Part shown: positions 16,834-26,867 of the stretch, one piece after another | Position numbering within the stretch: position 1 is the stretch's first letter | How the letters are laid out: every line of letters begins with the position of its first letter | Source of the DNA: Nocardia harenae NBRC 108248 | Lineage (GTDB): Bacteria; Actinomycetota; Actinomycetes; Mycobacteriales; Mycobacteriaceae | Length of the DNA stretch: 64,000 nucleotides | Assembly (NCBI RefSeq): GCF_001612885.1 | Contig: NZ_BDBH01000007.1 | Location: forward strand, 186,001 to 250,000 | Reading direction: 5' to 3' | Made by a program: the position numbers and the translations under genes | The notes under the pieces: generated by a model | Seen by the model: the letters and a program-made list of their open reading frames with translations, nothing else | What the model was told of the DNA's origin: nothing | The model's database searches: none

Positions 16834-18261
16834 GTGAAGAGCACCGTCGAGCAACTGAGCCCGACCCGGGTCCGGATCAATGTCGAGGTGCCCTTCGAGG
16901 AGCTGAAGCCGGACTTCGACAAGGCGTACAAGGCGCTGGCCAAGCAGGTCCGCATCCCCGGCTTCCGCCCCGGCAAGGCCCCGGCCCGGCTGCTGGAGGC
17001 CCGCCTCGGCCGCGGCGCCATCCTGGAGCAGGTCGTCAACGACGCGCTGCCCGCGCGCTACAGCGAGGCCGTCACCACCGCCGAGGTCAAGGTCATCGGC
17101 CAGCCGGAGATCGAGATCACCAAGATCGAGGACGGCTCCGAGCTGGCCTTCTCCGCGGAGGTCGACGTCCGCCCCGAGGTCACCCTGCCGGATTACAGCA
17201 CGCTCTCGGTCACCGTCGACGCCTTCACCATCGACGACGCCGACATCGACGAGCAGCTGCAGTCGCTGCGCCAGCGCTTCGGCACCCTGACCGGCGTCGA
17301 GCGGGCCGCGCAGGAGGGCGATTTCGTCTCCATCGACCTCTCCGCCACCGTGGACGGCGAGGAGGTGCCGGAGGCGGCCACCACCGGACTCTCGCACGAG
17401 GTCGGCTCCGGCCAGCTCATCGAGGGGCTGGACGAGGCGCTGATCGGCCTCTCGGCCGGCGAGTCCACGGAGTTCACCACCAAGCTGGTGGCGGGCGAGC
17501 ACGCCGAGCAGGATGCCGTCGTCACGGTCACGCTGCAGTCGGTCAAGGAGCGCGAGCTGCCCGAGGCCGACGACGAATTCGCCCAGCTGGCCAGTGAGTT
17601 CGACACCCTGGAGGAGCTGAAGGCCGATCTGCGCACCCGGGTCGAGCGGGTCAAGAAGGTGCAGCAGGCCGGCGAGATCCGGGACAAGGTGCTGGAGGCG
17701 CTGCTGGAGCAGGTCGAGGTGCCGCTGCCGGACGCCGTGGTGCAGGCCGAGGTCGACGCGCTGGTGCACGATGCCGTGCACGGCTTCGACCACGACGAGG
17801 CCAAGTTCGCCGAGTCGCTGGAGGCGCAGGGGTCGAGCCGCGAGGAGTTCGACGCCGACACCCGCGAGGCGGCCGAGAAGTCGGTGAAGACCCAGCTGCT
17901 GCTGGACGCCATCGCCGAGCAGGACAACACCCAGGTCGGCCAGGAGGAGCTCACCGAGCGGATCCTGTTCCAGGCGCAGCGCTACGGCATGGCGCCGGAG
18001 CAGTTCATCCAGCAGGTGCAGCAGGCGGGCCAGCTCGGCGCGGTCTTCGCCGACGTGCGCCGGGGCAAGGCGCTGGCGGGCGTGGTCGGCCAGGTCACGG
18101 TGACCGACTCCGATGGCAACGCGGTGGACACCGGCGAGCTCTTCGGTGCGCCGGAGGCCGACGCGGCCGACTCCGATGTGGTCGACACCGATGTGGTCGA
18201 CACCGATGTGGTCGAGGCCGACGAGACCGCGGCCGAGCCCGCCGCGGCCAAGGCGGAGTGA
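16834..18261 (+). CDS. tig: Trigger factor, ribosome-associated chaperone
   Basis: A 475-residue three-domain chaperone: ribosome-binding N-domain (residues 1-115, with GFRPGKAPARLL near 45), PPIase domain (about 155-240) and C-terminal substrate cradle. The tail (about 435-475) is acidic and holds three copies of DVVDT-like units. The GTG start (VKSTVEQLS) is chosen because AAGGAG sits 7 nt upstream and M. tuberculosis Tig starts identically; the ATG two codons earlier is too close to that site. A TACCCT box at 16655 may start the transcript. clpP1 follows after a terminator-like hairpin. Confidence 0.97.
   Translation: MKSTVEQLSPTRVRINVEVPFEELKPDFDKAYKALAKQVRIPGFRPGKAPARLLEARLGRGAILEQVVNDALPARYSEAVTTAEVKVIGQPEIEITKIEDGSELAFSAEVDVRPEVTLPDYSTLSVTVDAFTIDDADIDEQLQSLRQRFGTLTGVERAAQEGDFVSIDLSATVDGEEVPEAATTGLSHEVGSGQLIEGLDEALIGLSAGESTEFTTKLVAGEHAEQDAVVTVTLQSVKERELPEADDEFAQLASEFDTLEELKADLRTRVERVKKVQQAGEIRDKVLEALLEQVEVPLPDAVVQAEVDALVHDAVHGFDHDEAKFAESLEAQGSSREEFDADTREAAEKSVKTQLLLDAIAEQDNTQVGQEELTERILFQAQRYGMAPEQFIQQVQQAGQLGAVFADVRRGKALAGVVGQVTVTDSDGNAVDTGELFGAPEADAADSDVVDTDVVDTDVVEADETAAEPAAAKAE
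18172..18216 (+). repeat. Three 15-bp tandem repeats in the trigger factor tail
   Basis: Units at 18172-18186, 18187-18201 and 18202-18216 each encode D/T-D-V-V-D/E and differ by one base. They lengthen the acidic C-terminal tail in steps of five residues without breaking the frame. Confidence 0.85.
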
Positions 18262-18322
18262 CGGGCCTGCCGCGAGCAGCGCGGCGCCGGGTGTGCGGTG
18301 TGATTGCGCTGTGAGCGAAGAG

Positions 18323-18350
18323 GGGCGGTACCGGGAGTTCGGTGCCGCCC
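18323..18350 (+). terminator. Terminator between tig and clpP1
   Basis: GGGCGGTACCG pairs with CGGTGCCGCCC (one G-T pair) around a 6-nt loop, followed by TGCTTCGTTAATGTTT. It separates tig from the clp genes. Confidence 0.7.
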
Positions 18351-18457
18351 TGCTTCGTTAATGTTTGTGACAGTGAAGCGATGGCTGTGTGGCGCATCAG
18401 CGACGAGCCGGTGAGAGAGGGCAGGTATTCGTGGAAAACAATCAGGCGGGGGTGCGC

Positions 18458-19045
18458 ATGACATCCGCAACTGCTGGACTGAACCTCAGTGATTCGGTGT
18501 ACGAGCGGCTGCTGCGCGAGCGCATCATCTTCCTCGGCACGCAGGTGGACGACGACATCGCCAACAAGCTGTGCGCCCAGATCCTGCTGCTCACGGCGGA
18601 GGATCCGACCCGCGACATCGCGCTGTACATCAACTCGCCCGGCGGCTCGGTGACCGCGGGCATGGCGATCTACGACACCATGCAGTTCGCCGAGTGCGAC
18701 ATCCGCACCGTCGGCATGGGGCTGGCCGCCTCCATGGGCCAGTTCCTGCTCACCGCGGGCACCAAGGGCAAGCGCTACGCGCTGCCGCACGCGCGGATCA
18801 TGATGCACCAGCCGTCGGCGGGCATCGGCGGCTCGGCGGCCGACATCGCGATCATGGCCGAGCAGTTCGCGCACACCAAGCGGGAGCTGAACGAGCTGCA
18901 GGCGCTGCACACCGGCAAGTCGGTGGAGCAGGTCGCCGCGGACGCCGATCGCGACCGCTGGTTCACCGCGAACGAGGCGCTGGAGTACGGCTTCGTCGAC
19001 CACGTGGTCAGCCACGCGAACCAGGCCAACGGCGCCGGCGCCTGA
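18458..19045 (+). CDS. clpP1: ATP-dependent Clp protease proteolytic subunit 1
   Basis: A 195-residue serine protease subunit with the nucleophile in GLAASMGQF, the catalytic His in MMHQPSAG, and the YINSPGGSVTAGMAIYDTM oxyanion region. In actinobacteria ClpP1 and ClpP2 form a mixed tetradecamer working with ClpX or ClpC. It is followed by clpP2 after 68 bp. The ATG at 18458 (MTSATAGLNLSDS) follows GGGGG; a GTG at 18431 with GCAGG 5 nt upstream would add nine residues and is nearly as likely. Confidence 0.96.
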   Translation: MTSATAGLNLSDSVYERLLRERIIFLGTQVDDDIANKLCAQILLLTAEDPTRDIALYINSPGGSVTAGMAIYDTMQFAECDIRTVGMGLAASMGQFLLTAGTKGKRYALPHARIMMHQPSAGIGGSAADIAIMAEQFAHTKRELNELQALHTGKSVEQVAADADRDRWFTANEALEYGFVDHVVSHANQANGAGA

Positions 19046-19113
19046 CCGCCGACCACAGACAGACCCCGCCCGGACCCGGAAGTCCGGCTGCCGCACAGAC
19101 TTTGGAGACGAAC

Positions 19114-19782
19114 ATGGTCAACCCGATCGATCCGCGCGCCGGCCTCTCCGGCGTCGCTCCGCAGGGTGCGCAGTCGCGCTACATCCTGCCGTCCTTCATC
19201 GAGCACTCCAGCTTCGGCGTCAAGGAATCGAACCCCTACAACAAGCTCTTCGAGGAGCGCATCATCTTCCTCGGCGTGCAGGTGGACGATGCCTCGGCGA
19301 ACGACATCATGGCGCAGCTGCTGGTGCTGGAGTCGCTCGACCCGGACCGTGACATCACCATGTACATCAACTCGCCCGGCGGCTCCTTCACCTCGCTGAT
19401 GGCGATCTACGACACCATGCAGTACGTGCGCGCCGACGTCGCCACGGTCTGCCTCGGCCAGGCCGCGTCGGCCGCCGCGGTGCTGCTCGCCGCGGGCACC
19501 CCGGGCAAGCGCGCCTGCCTGCCGAACGCCCGCGTGCTGATCCACCAGCCGTCGCTGGAGGGCGGCATCCAGGGCCAGGTCTCCGACCTGGAGATCCAGG
19601 CCGCCGAGATCGAGCGCATGCGCAGGCTGATGGAGACCACGCTGGCCAGGCACACCGGCAAGGACGCGGACACCATCCGCAAGGACACCGATCGCGACAA
19701 GATCCTGACCGCCGACGCGGCCAAGGAGTACGGGATCATCGACACGGTTTTCGACTACCGGAAGCTGAGCGCACAGAAGTGA
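19114..19782 (+). CDS. clpP2: ATP-dependent Clp protease proteolytic subunit 2
   Basis: A 222-residue partner of ClpP1. It shows the YINSPGGSFTSLMAIYDTM segment, nucleophile motif GQAASAAAVLLAAG and LIHQPSLEGG, matching the actinobacterial ClpP2 branch with its long N-terminal propeptide (residues 1-~35). It presumably provides the face that docks the ATPase. TGGAGA lies upstream of the ATG at normal distance. A 15-bp perfect hairpin follows the stop. Confidence 0.96.
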   Translation: MVNPIDPRAGLSGVAPQGAQSRYILPSFIEHSSFGVKESNPYNKLFEERIIFLGVQVDDASANDIMAQLLVLESLDPDRDITMYINSPGGSFTSLMAIYDTMQYVRADVATVCLGQAASAAAVLLAAGTPGKRACLPNARVLIHQPSLEGGIQGQVSDLEIQAAEIERMRRLMETTLARHTGKDADTIRKDTDRDKILTADAAKEYGIIDTVFDYRKLSAQK

Positions 19783-19794
19783 AGACCCGCCCAC

Positions 19795-19829
19795 GCGGCC
19801 GGGTCCGTCAGTGCGACGGACCCGGCCGC
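19795..19829 (+). terminator. Strong hairpin after clpP2
   Basis: Positions 19795-19809 and 19815-19829 are a perfect 15-bp inverted repeat with a 5-nt loop. There is no T-run. It probably ends the clpP1-clpP2 message before clpX. Confidence 0.7.
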
Positions 19830-20158
19830 AGGGGTATCGACGGGCGGTTTCCGGTGAGACCACGCACACGCCCGGCGAGAAACATGCCCGAGTTGTCGAC
19901 CTGCGTCGCAGATGTTGGGTACGGTCGACACAGGGACCTCGGCTCCCGGTTGACAGCCTGGCTGTCGACATCGCCGCCCCGCCCGCCACACCGGTGGATC
20001 GACCGTCGTGACGACGAGTGTTCGCCTCGGCACCGAGCGTGCCGTGCCGGCGGCGGGGCCGCAGCGCGGACGGACGTCGCCGCGGTGCGGACGAACGGCG
20101 GACAGCTGGCAGCCGGGAACAACGGTTGCACGCGGACAAGGAAGTAGGGACCCACGAG
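19830..20158. other. clpX upstream region
   Basis: About 330 bases without a convincing gene. The stretch must hold the clpX promoter; I see a TTGACA (19956-19961 region) but no well-spaced -10 box. Confidence 0.35.
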
Positions 20159-21439
20159 ATGGCGCGCATCGGTGATGGCGGCGATCTGCTCAAGTGCTCG
20201 TTCTGCGGAAAGAGCCAGAAGCAGGTCAAGAAGCTCATTGCGGGACCAGGGGTGTACATCTGCGACGAGTGCATCGATCTCTGCAACGAGATCATCGAGG
20301 AGGAGCTCGCCGAGTCGAGCGAGGTCAAGCTGGACGAGCTGCCCAAGCCCGCGGAGATCAGGGACTTCCTGGAGAACTACGTGATCGGGCAGGACACCGC
20401 GAAGCGCACGCTCGCCGTGGCCGTGTACAACCACTACAAGCGGATCCAGGCCGGGGACAAGAGCCGGGACAGCCGGGGTGAGACGGTCGAGCTGGCCAAG
20501 TCCAACATCCTGATGCTCGGCCCCACCGGCTGCGGCAAGACCTACCTGGCGCAGACGCTGGCCAAGATGCTCAACGTGCCCTTCGCGATCGCGGACGCTA
20601 CCGCGCTCACCGAGGCGGGCTACGTCGGCGAGGACGTCGAGAACATCCTGCTCAAGCTGATCCAGGCCGCCGACTACGACGTGAAGCGCGCCGAGACCGG
20701 CATCATCTACATCGACGAGGTCGACAAGATCGCCCGCAAGAGCGAGAACCCGTCGATCACCCGCGACGTCTCCGGCGAGGGCGTGCAGCAGGCGCTGCTG
20801 AAGATCCTGGAGGGCACCCAGGCGAGCGTGCCGCCGCAGGGCGGGCGCAAGCACCCGCACCAGGAGTTCATCCAGATCGACACGACGAACGTGCTGTTCA
20901 TCGTGGCGGGCGCGTTCGCCGGGCTGGAGAAGATCATCTCGGATCGCACCGGGCACCGCGGCATCGGCTTCGGCTCCGAGGTGCGCTCCAAGGCCGAGAT
21001 CGACACCGCCGACCACTTCGGCGAGGTGATGCCGGAGGATCTGATCAAGTTCGGGCTCATCCCCGAGTTCATCGGCCGGCTCCCGGTCGTCGCCTCGGTG
21101 ACCAACCTGGACAAGGAATCGCTGGTCAAGATCCTCTCCGAGCCGAAGAACGCACTGGTCAAGCAGTACGTCCGGCTCTTCGAGATGGACGGCGTCGACC
21201 TGGAGTTCACCGACGACGCGCTGGAGGCGGTGGCCGACCAGGCCATCCTGCGCGGCACCGGCGCCCGCGGCCTGCGGGCGATCATGGAGGAGGTCCTCCA
21301 GCCCGCGATGTACGACATCCCCAGCCGCGACGATGTCGCCAAGGTGGTCGTCACCGCGGACACGGTGAACGACAATGTGCTGCCGACCATCGTGCCGCGC
21401 AAGCAGCAGCGCACCGAGCGCCGCGAGAAGTCGGCGTAG
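20159..21439 (+). CDS. clpX: ATP-dependent Clp protease ATP-binding subunit ClpX
   Basis: A 426-residue AAA+ unfoldase that feeds the ClpP1P2 chamber; its length equals M. tuberculosis ClpX. The N-terminal zinc-binding domain has Cys13, Cys16, Cys35 and Cys38. The Walker A motif is GPTGCGKT, Walker B IIYIDEVDKI, and the GYVGEDVE pore loop and sensor region (GTGARGLRAIMEE) are present. It is separated from clpP2 by a hairpin and 376 bp, so it is likely transcribed from its own promoter. Confidence 0.97.
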   Translation: MARIGDGGDLLKCSFCGKSQKQVKKLIAGPGVYICDECIDLCNEIIEEELAESSEVKLDELPKPAEIRDFLENYVIGQDTAKRTLAVAVYNHYKRIQAGDKSRDSRGETVELAKSNILMLGPTGCGKTYLAQTLAKMLNVPFAIADATALTEAGYVGEDVENILLKLIQAADYDVKRAETGIIYIDEVDKIARKSENPSITRDVSGEGVQQALLKILEGTQASVPPQGGRKHPHQEFIQIDTTNVLFIVAGAFAGLEKIISDRTGHRGIGFGSEVRSKAEIDTADHFGEVMPEDLIKFGLIPEFIGRLPVVASVTNLDKESLVKILSEPKNALVKQYVRLFEMDGVDLEFTDDALEAVADQAILRGTGARGLRAIMEEVLQPAMYDIPSRDDVAKVVVTADTVNDNVLPTIVPRKQQRTERREKSA

Positions 21440-21449
21440 CTCGCTCGAC

Positions 21450-21474
21450 CCCCGGGCGCGGCGGCCGCCCGGGG
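21450..21474 (+). terminator. Hairpin after clpX
   Basis: CCCCGGGCG and CGCCCGGGG form a 9-bp stem around a 7-nt loop starting 10 bases after the stop; no T-run. Confidence 0.55.
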
Positions 21475-21628
21475 AATCGGTGGTGTGATGACCTGTCACA
21501 GCGGGTACTCCACGGTGAAGGTTGAGTTACAGCAGCCCAGTTCCGAGGCGGCCCATCCGAGGCCTTGGTCGCGGGACGCTCCACCCCGCCGACCACGGTC
21601 GACGCGAACGCACAGGACCGAGGTCCTC

Positions 21629-22054
21629 ATGATCGTTCTCGCCCCACCCCGCACGTCCGTCGCGCCACCCGCGCCCGCCGCCAAGCGCGGCAGCCCCGGC
21701 GATCGGCTCCGCATCGCGGTGACCCATCCCGGCGCTGCCCTGACGCTCTGCGCCGTCGCCGGTGATGTGGACGGCTACACCGCCGAGATCTTTGCCCGCC
21801 GGCTCGCCGCCGCGCTGGATCGCCCCGCGCCATTGGTCGCGGTGGACCTCTCCAAGGTCACCTTCTTCGGTAGCGCCGGGCTGCGCGCGCTGCTCGACAT
21901 CCGCGCCGAACTCGAGGAAACCGGTCGCTCGCTGTGCGTGCTGGCCGGAACTCCGTGCGTGGAGCGGCTGCTGGCCGTCGCCGCGGTCCAGCCTCCGCTC
22001 CGGACGGTGACGGACTTGGCGGCGGCGGCCGCGCTGGCGGCGCGGACGAGCTAG
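21629..22054 (+). CDS. STAS-domain protein, anti-anti-sigma-factor type
   Basis: A 141-residue protein. After a Pro/Ala-rich start (1-30), residues 35-130 are a STAS domain: ALTLCAVAGDVDGYTAE, then VAVDLSKVTFFGSAGLRALLDI with the serine of the FxxSAG motif that partner kinases phosphorylate in SpoIIAA-like antagonists. It would release a sigma factor from its anti-sigma factor; no partner kinase is encoded nearby. GAGG lies just before the ATG. The reading frame extends upstream but without a family match. Confidence 0.82.
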   Translation: MIVLAPPRTSVAPPAPAAKRGSPGDRLRIAVTHPGAALTLCAVAGDVDGYTAEIFARRLAAALDRPAPLVAVDLSKVTFFGSAGLRALLDIRAELEETGRSLCVLAGTPCVERLLAVAAVQPPLRTVTDLAAAAALAARTS

Positions 22055-22181
22055 CGCCGGACGAGCCGGCGCCGAATCGCACCGGGCGCGCGGACGACGC
22101 CGGCCGCGCAGGCGGCGTGGCGGGTTCGCCCGCGAGCGGGCTTGCCGTCGCATGCGGGTGGTTGGTTCCGGGAGGGCGGCC

Positions 22182-22556
22182 CTACCCCTTGACCTGCATG
22201 TCGTCTTGGCCCCAGTAGGCCCGCATGTGCGTGATCCTGCCGTCGGCGTCGAACTCCATGACGTCGATCGGCGACACCACGAAGCTCTGGTCGCCGAATG
22301 TGGTGGTCAGCGTGAATTGGAAGGCGGCATGGCCCTCGACCGCGCGCACGGTGCCCTCGGCCAGCTCGGTGGTGCGCTCCAGGCCGGTGATGACGTCGTA
22401 GAACGCGGCGATCTCGGCGTGCCCCTTCTTCGGGTCGGTGCCCACCGGATCCTCGATCACGGCGTCCTCCGCGTAGAGCGCCACGATATCCGCGGTCGAA
22501 CCGGACCCGACCAGTTCGACGTACCGGAGCACCACGTCGCGGATCTGCTGTGCCAT
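22182..22556 (-). CDS. Ketosteroid (steroid delta5-delta4) isomerase
   Basis: A 124-residue cone-fold (SnoaL/NTF2-like) enzyme that closely follows Comamonas ketosteroid isomerase. All three catalytic residues are in place: Tyr12 (RYVELV), Asp36 (IEDPVG; the general base Asp38 of the model) and Asp98 (SPIDVMEF; model Asp99). It would shift the double bond of 3-oxo-delta5-steroids to the delta4 position during steroid catabolism. AGAGGT precedes the ATG, and a KstR-type operator lies 25-40 bp upstream, supporting a role in the steroid regulon. No other steroid gene is in the window. Confidence 0.88.
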   Translation of the reverse strand: MAQQIRDVVLRYVELVGSGSTADIVALYAEDAVIEDPVGTDPKKGHAEIAAFYDVITGLERTTELAEGTVRAVEGHAAFQFTLTTTFGDQSFVVSPIDVMEFDADGRITHMRAYWGQDDMQVKG

Positions 22557-22581
22557 GCCAACCTCTGTTTCCGAGCGAAAG

Positions 22582-22595
22582 TGGAACGTGTTCTA
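22582..22595. promoter_or_regulatory. KstR-type operator upstream of ketosteroid isomerase
   Basis: TGGAACGTGTTCTA matches TnnAACnnGTTnnA, the published KstR operator pattern for cholesterol-catabolism genes, at every fixed position. It lies 25 bp before the isomerase ATG, where bound repressor would block transcription. Confidence 0.75.
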
Positions 22596-22884
22596 GTTCG
22601 CAGGGTAGCAGGGGGCGCATGGTCCGCGGCCCGGAAACAGGGTGGGAAGCGTCGTCGATTCCCTCGGGTTCGCCGTTGAACCCGGTGTTCCGATGCCGTA
22701 CCCGATTGTCGAGATCCCGGGTTGGTGCGTTACCTCACGATGGTGTAGACCGGCTATGACGGCGGGATTCATCGCGTTCGCGCGGTGTTTTTCCGGTGTG
22801 TCGGCCGTTCGGCGCCGATCCGGTGCTGTCTAATCGGTCCGGTTGATTCAGATGTTCGATGTGACGAGTGAAAGCGGAGGAGAA
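22596..22884. other. Intergenic region between the isomerase and mIHF-like genes
   Basis: No gene was found. A TCTAAT box (22829-22834) could be the -10 of the mIHF-like gene, giving a leader of about 44 nt. Confidence 0.4.
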
Positions 22885-23199
22885 ATGGCACTGCCCACGA
22901 TGACCGCCGAACAACGCTCGGAAGCGCTGGCCAAGGCGGCGGCGGTACGGAAGGCACGCTCGGAGCTGATCGGCAAGGTGAAGTCCGGCAAGGTGAGCGT
23001 CGCCGACCTGCTGAAGAAGGCGGACTCGGACGAGCTGGTCAAGAAGACCAAGGTGGCCGCCGTCATCAAGGCACTGCCCGGGGTCGGCCCGGTCAAGGCC
23101 GCGAAGCTGCTCGACCAGGCCGATATCCCCGAGGATCGCCGGATCGGCGGCCTCGGTGCGCGGCAGCGGGCCGCGCTGCTCGACGCGCTCGCGCCCTGA
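22885..23199 (+). CDS. mIHF-like integration host factor / nucleoid protein
   Basis: A 104-residue basic protein of the actinobacterial integration host factor family: MALP start, a long charged helix (AKAAAVRKARSELIGKVKSG), and a helix-hairpin-helix-like DNA-binding part (LPGVGPVKAAKLLDQADI...RRIGGLGARQRAALLDAL). It should bend DNA and compact the nucleoid. mIHF is normally encoded next to gmk (Rv1388-Rv1389); here the gene stands alone, so it may be a second paralogue. GGAGGAG precedes the ATG. Confidence 0.88.
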   Translation: MALPTMTAEQRSEALAKAAAVRKARSELIGKVKSGKVSVADLLKKADSDELVKKTKVAAVIKALPGVGPVKAAKLLDQADIPEDRRIGGLGARQRAALLDALAP

Positions 23200-23204
23200 G
23201 GCAC

Positions 23205-23210
23205 TACATT
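23205..23210 (+). promoter_or_regulatory. -10 box of leaderless Nudix gene
   Basis: TACATT followed by 8 nt and the ATG, placed right after the mIHF-like stop codon. Confidence 0.45.
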
Positions 23211-23218
23211 CTCCAGGT

Positions 23219-23629
23219 ATGACCGGGGTATCGACGCTCACCTCCGTGGCCTGGCTCTGCCTGCGGGAACGCAGGCTGCTGGCCGTCCGGACCGAGGGCA
23301 GGGACGCCTTCTACCTGCCGGGCGGCAAGCCGGAGCCGGGGGAGACCCTGGTCGGCGCACTGGTACGCGAGGTGCGCGAGGAGGTCGGCGTCGACCTGGA
23401 ACCGCACGGGATCACGCCCGTGGTGACGATCACCGCGCCGGCCCACGGGCTTCCCGGAACCCTGGTCGAGATGCACTGTTTCACCGCGCCGGGGCACGGG
23501 GTCCCCGCCCCGGCCGCGGAGATCGCCGAGCTGGCGTGGTTCGGGCCGGAGGACGCGCACCGGTGCGCCCCGGCCGTGGTCGAGGCGCTGGAGCACATCA
23601 CCGCCACGGGCGCCTGGTCGGGATTCTGA
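23219..23629 (+). CDS. Nudix hydrolase
   Basis: A 136-residue Nudix-fold pyrophosphohydrolase. The 23-residue Nudix box is complete, running from GGKPEPGET to REVREEVGV with all acidic metal ligands. The substrate (nucleotide sugar, oxidised nucleotide or other) cannot be told from sequence. The gene begins 19 bp after the mIHF-like stop with its own probable leaderless promoter, and is convergent with fdhD. Confidence 0.9.
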   Translation: MTGVSTLTSVAWLCLRERRLLAVRTEGRDAFYLPGGKPEPGETLVGALVREVREEVGVDLEPHGITPVVTITAPAHGLPGTLVEMHCFTAPGHGVPAPAAEIAELAWFGPEDAHRCAPAVVEALEHITATGAWSGF

Positions 23630-23677
23630 GCCGGCGGGTGCCCGGGGTTGGCCCTCGGCACCGCCGCGGGGGCGCGC

Positions 23678-24525
23678 TCAGCGGGGCGCGGGCTGCGGCT
23701 CCGCGCGCTCCGCGCCGGCGGCGAGGATGCGCTGCTCGCCCGCGTAGATGTTCATGGTCTCGCCGCGGAGGAAGCCCACCAGGGTGAGGCCGGATTCGAC
23801 GGCAAGGTCGACGGCGAGCGAGCTCGGGGCGGAGACCGCGGCGAGCAGCGGGATCCCGGCCAGCACCGCCTTCTGCACCAGCTCGAAGGAGGCGCGGCCG
23901 CTCACCACGAGCAGCAGGTCGTGCAGCGGCACCCGGCGCTGCAGCAGCGCCCAGCCGATCACCTTGTCCACCGCGTTGTGCCTGCCGATGTCCTCGCGCA
24001 CGCAGAGCACCTCGCCCGCCGGGGTGAAGAGCCCGGCGGCGTGCAGCCCGCCGGTGGCGTCGAAGACCGACTGCTCGGCGCGCAGCGCGTCCGGCAACCC
24101 CGCCAGCACCTCCTGCGCGACCACCGGGCCGTCGCCGGTCAGGGGGTATGCGGTAGCGGTGTGTACCTGGTCGAGTGCGGTGCGCCCGCAGAGCCCGCAG
24201 GCACCGGTGGTGAGCACCGTGCGGGCGGGGATCGCCGCCGCGTGCCGCAGCTGCACATCCAGCACGTTGTAGGTATTGCGCCCCCGGTCGTCGGTGCCCG
24301 CGCAGTACCGGGCGCTCACCACCTCCTCTGCGGTCGCGATGACGCCCTCGGCCAGCAGGAAGCCGTGCACCAGGTCGATATCGCCGCCGGGGGTGCGCAT
24401 GGTGACGGTGAGCGACTGCCCGTTCACCCGGATCTCCAGCGGCTCCTCGACCGCGAGCGAGTCCGGCCGGGTGATCTGCCCGGTGGGGGTGATGCGGCGC
24501 ATCCGGCGGCGCGCGGTCACCCGGC

Positions 24526-24529
<4 letters not shown>
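23678..24529 (-). CDS. fdhD: Formate dehydrogenase accessory sulfurtransferase FdhD
   Basis: A 283-residue protein that transfers sulfur to the molybdenum cofactor of formate dehydrogenase. The active-site cysteine loop GACGLCG, the VHGFLLAEGVI segment, CVREDIGRHNAVDKVIG and SGRASFELVQKA are all present. The GTG start overlaps the stop of the upstream oxidoreductase gene by 4 bp (GTGA), so the two are translated together and the partner enzyme is almost certainly its client. Confidence 0.95.
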
Positions 24530-26844
<2,315 letters not shown>

Positions 26845-26867
26845 TCTCCGCCAAATCGTGGGATGTG

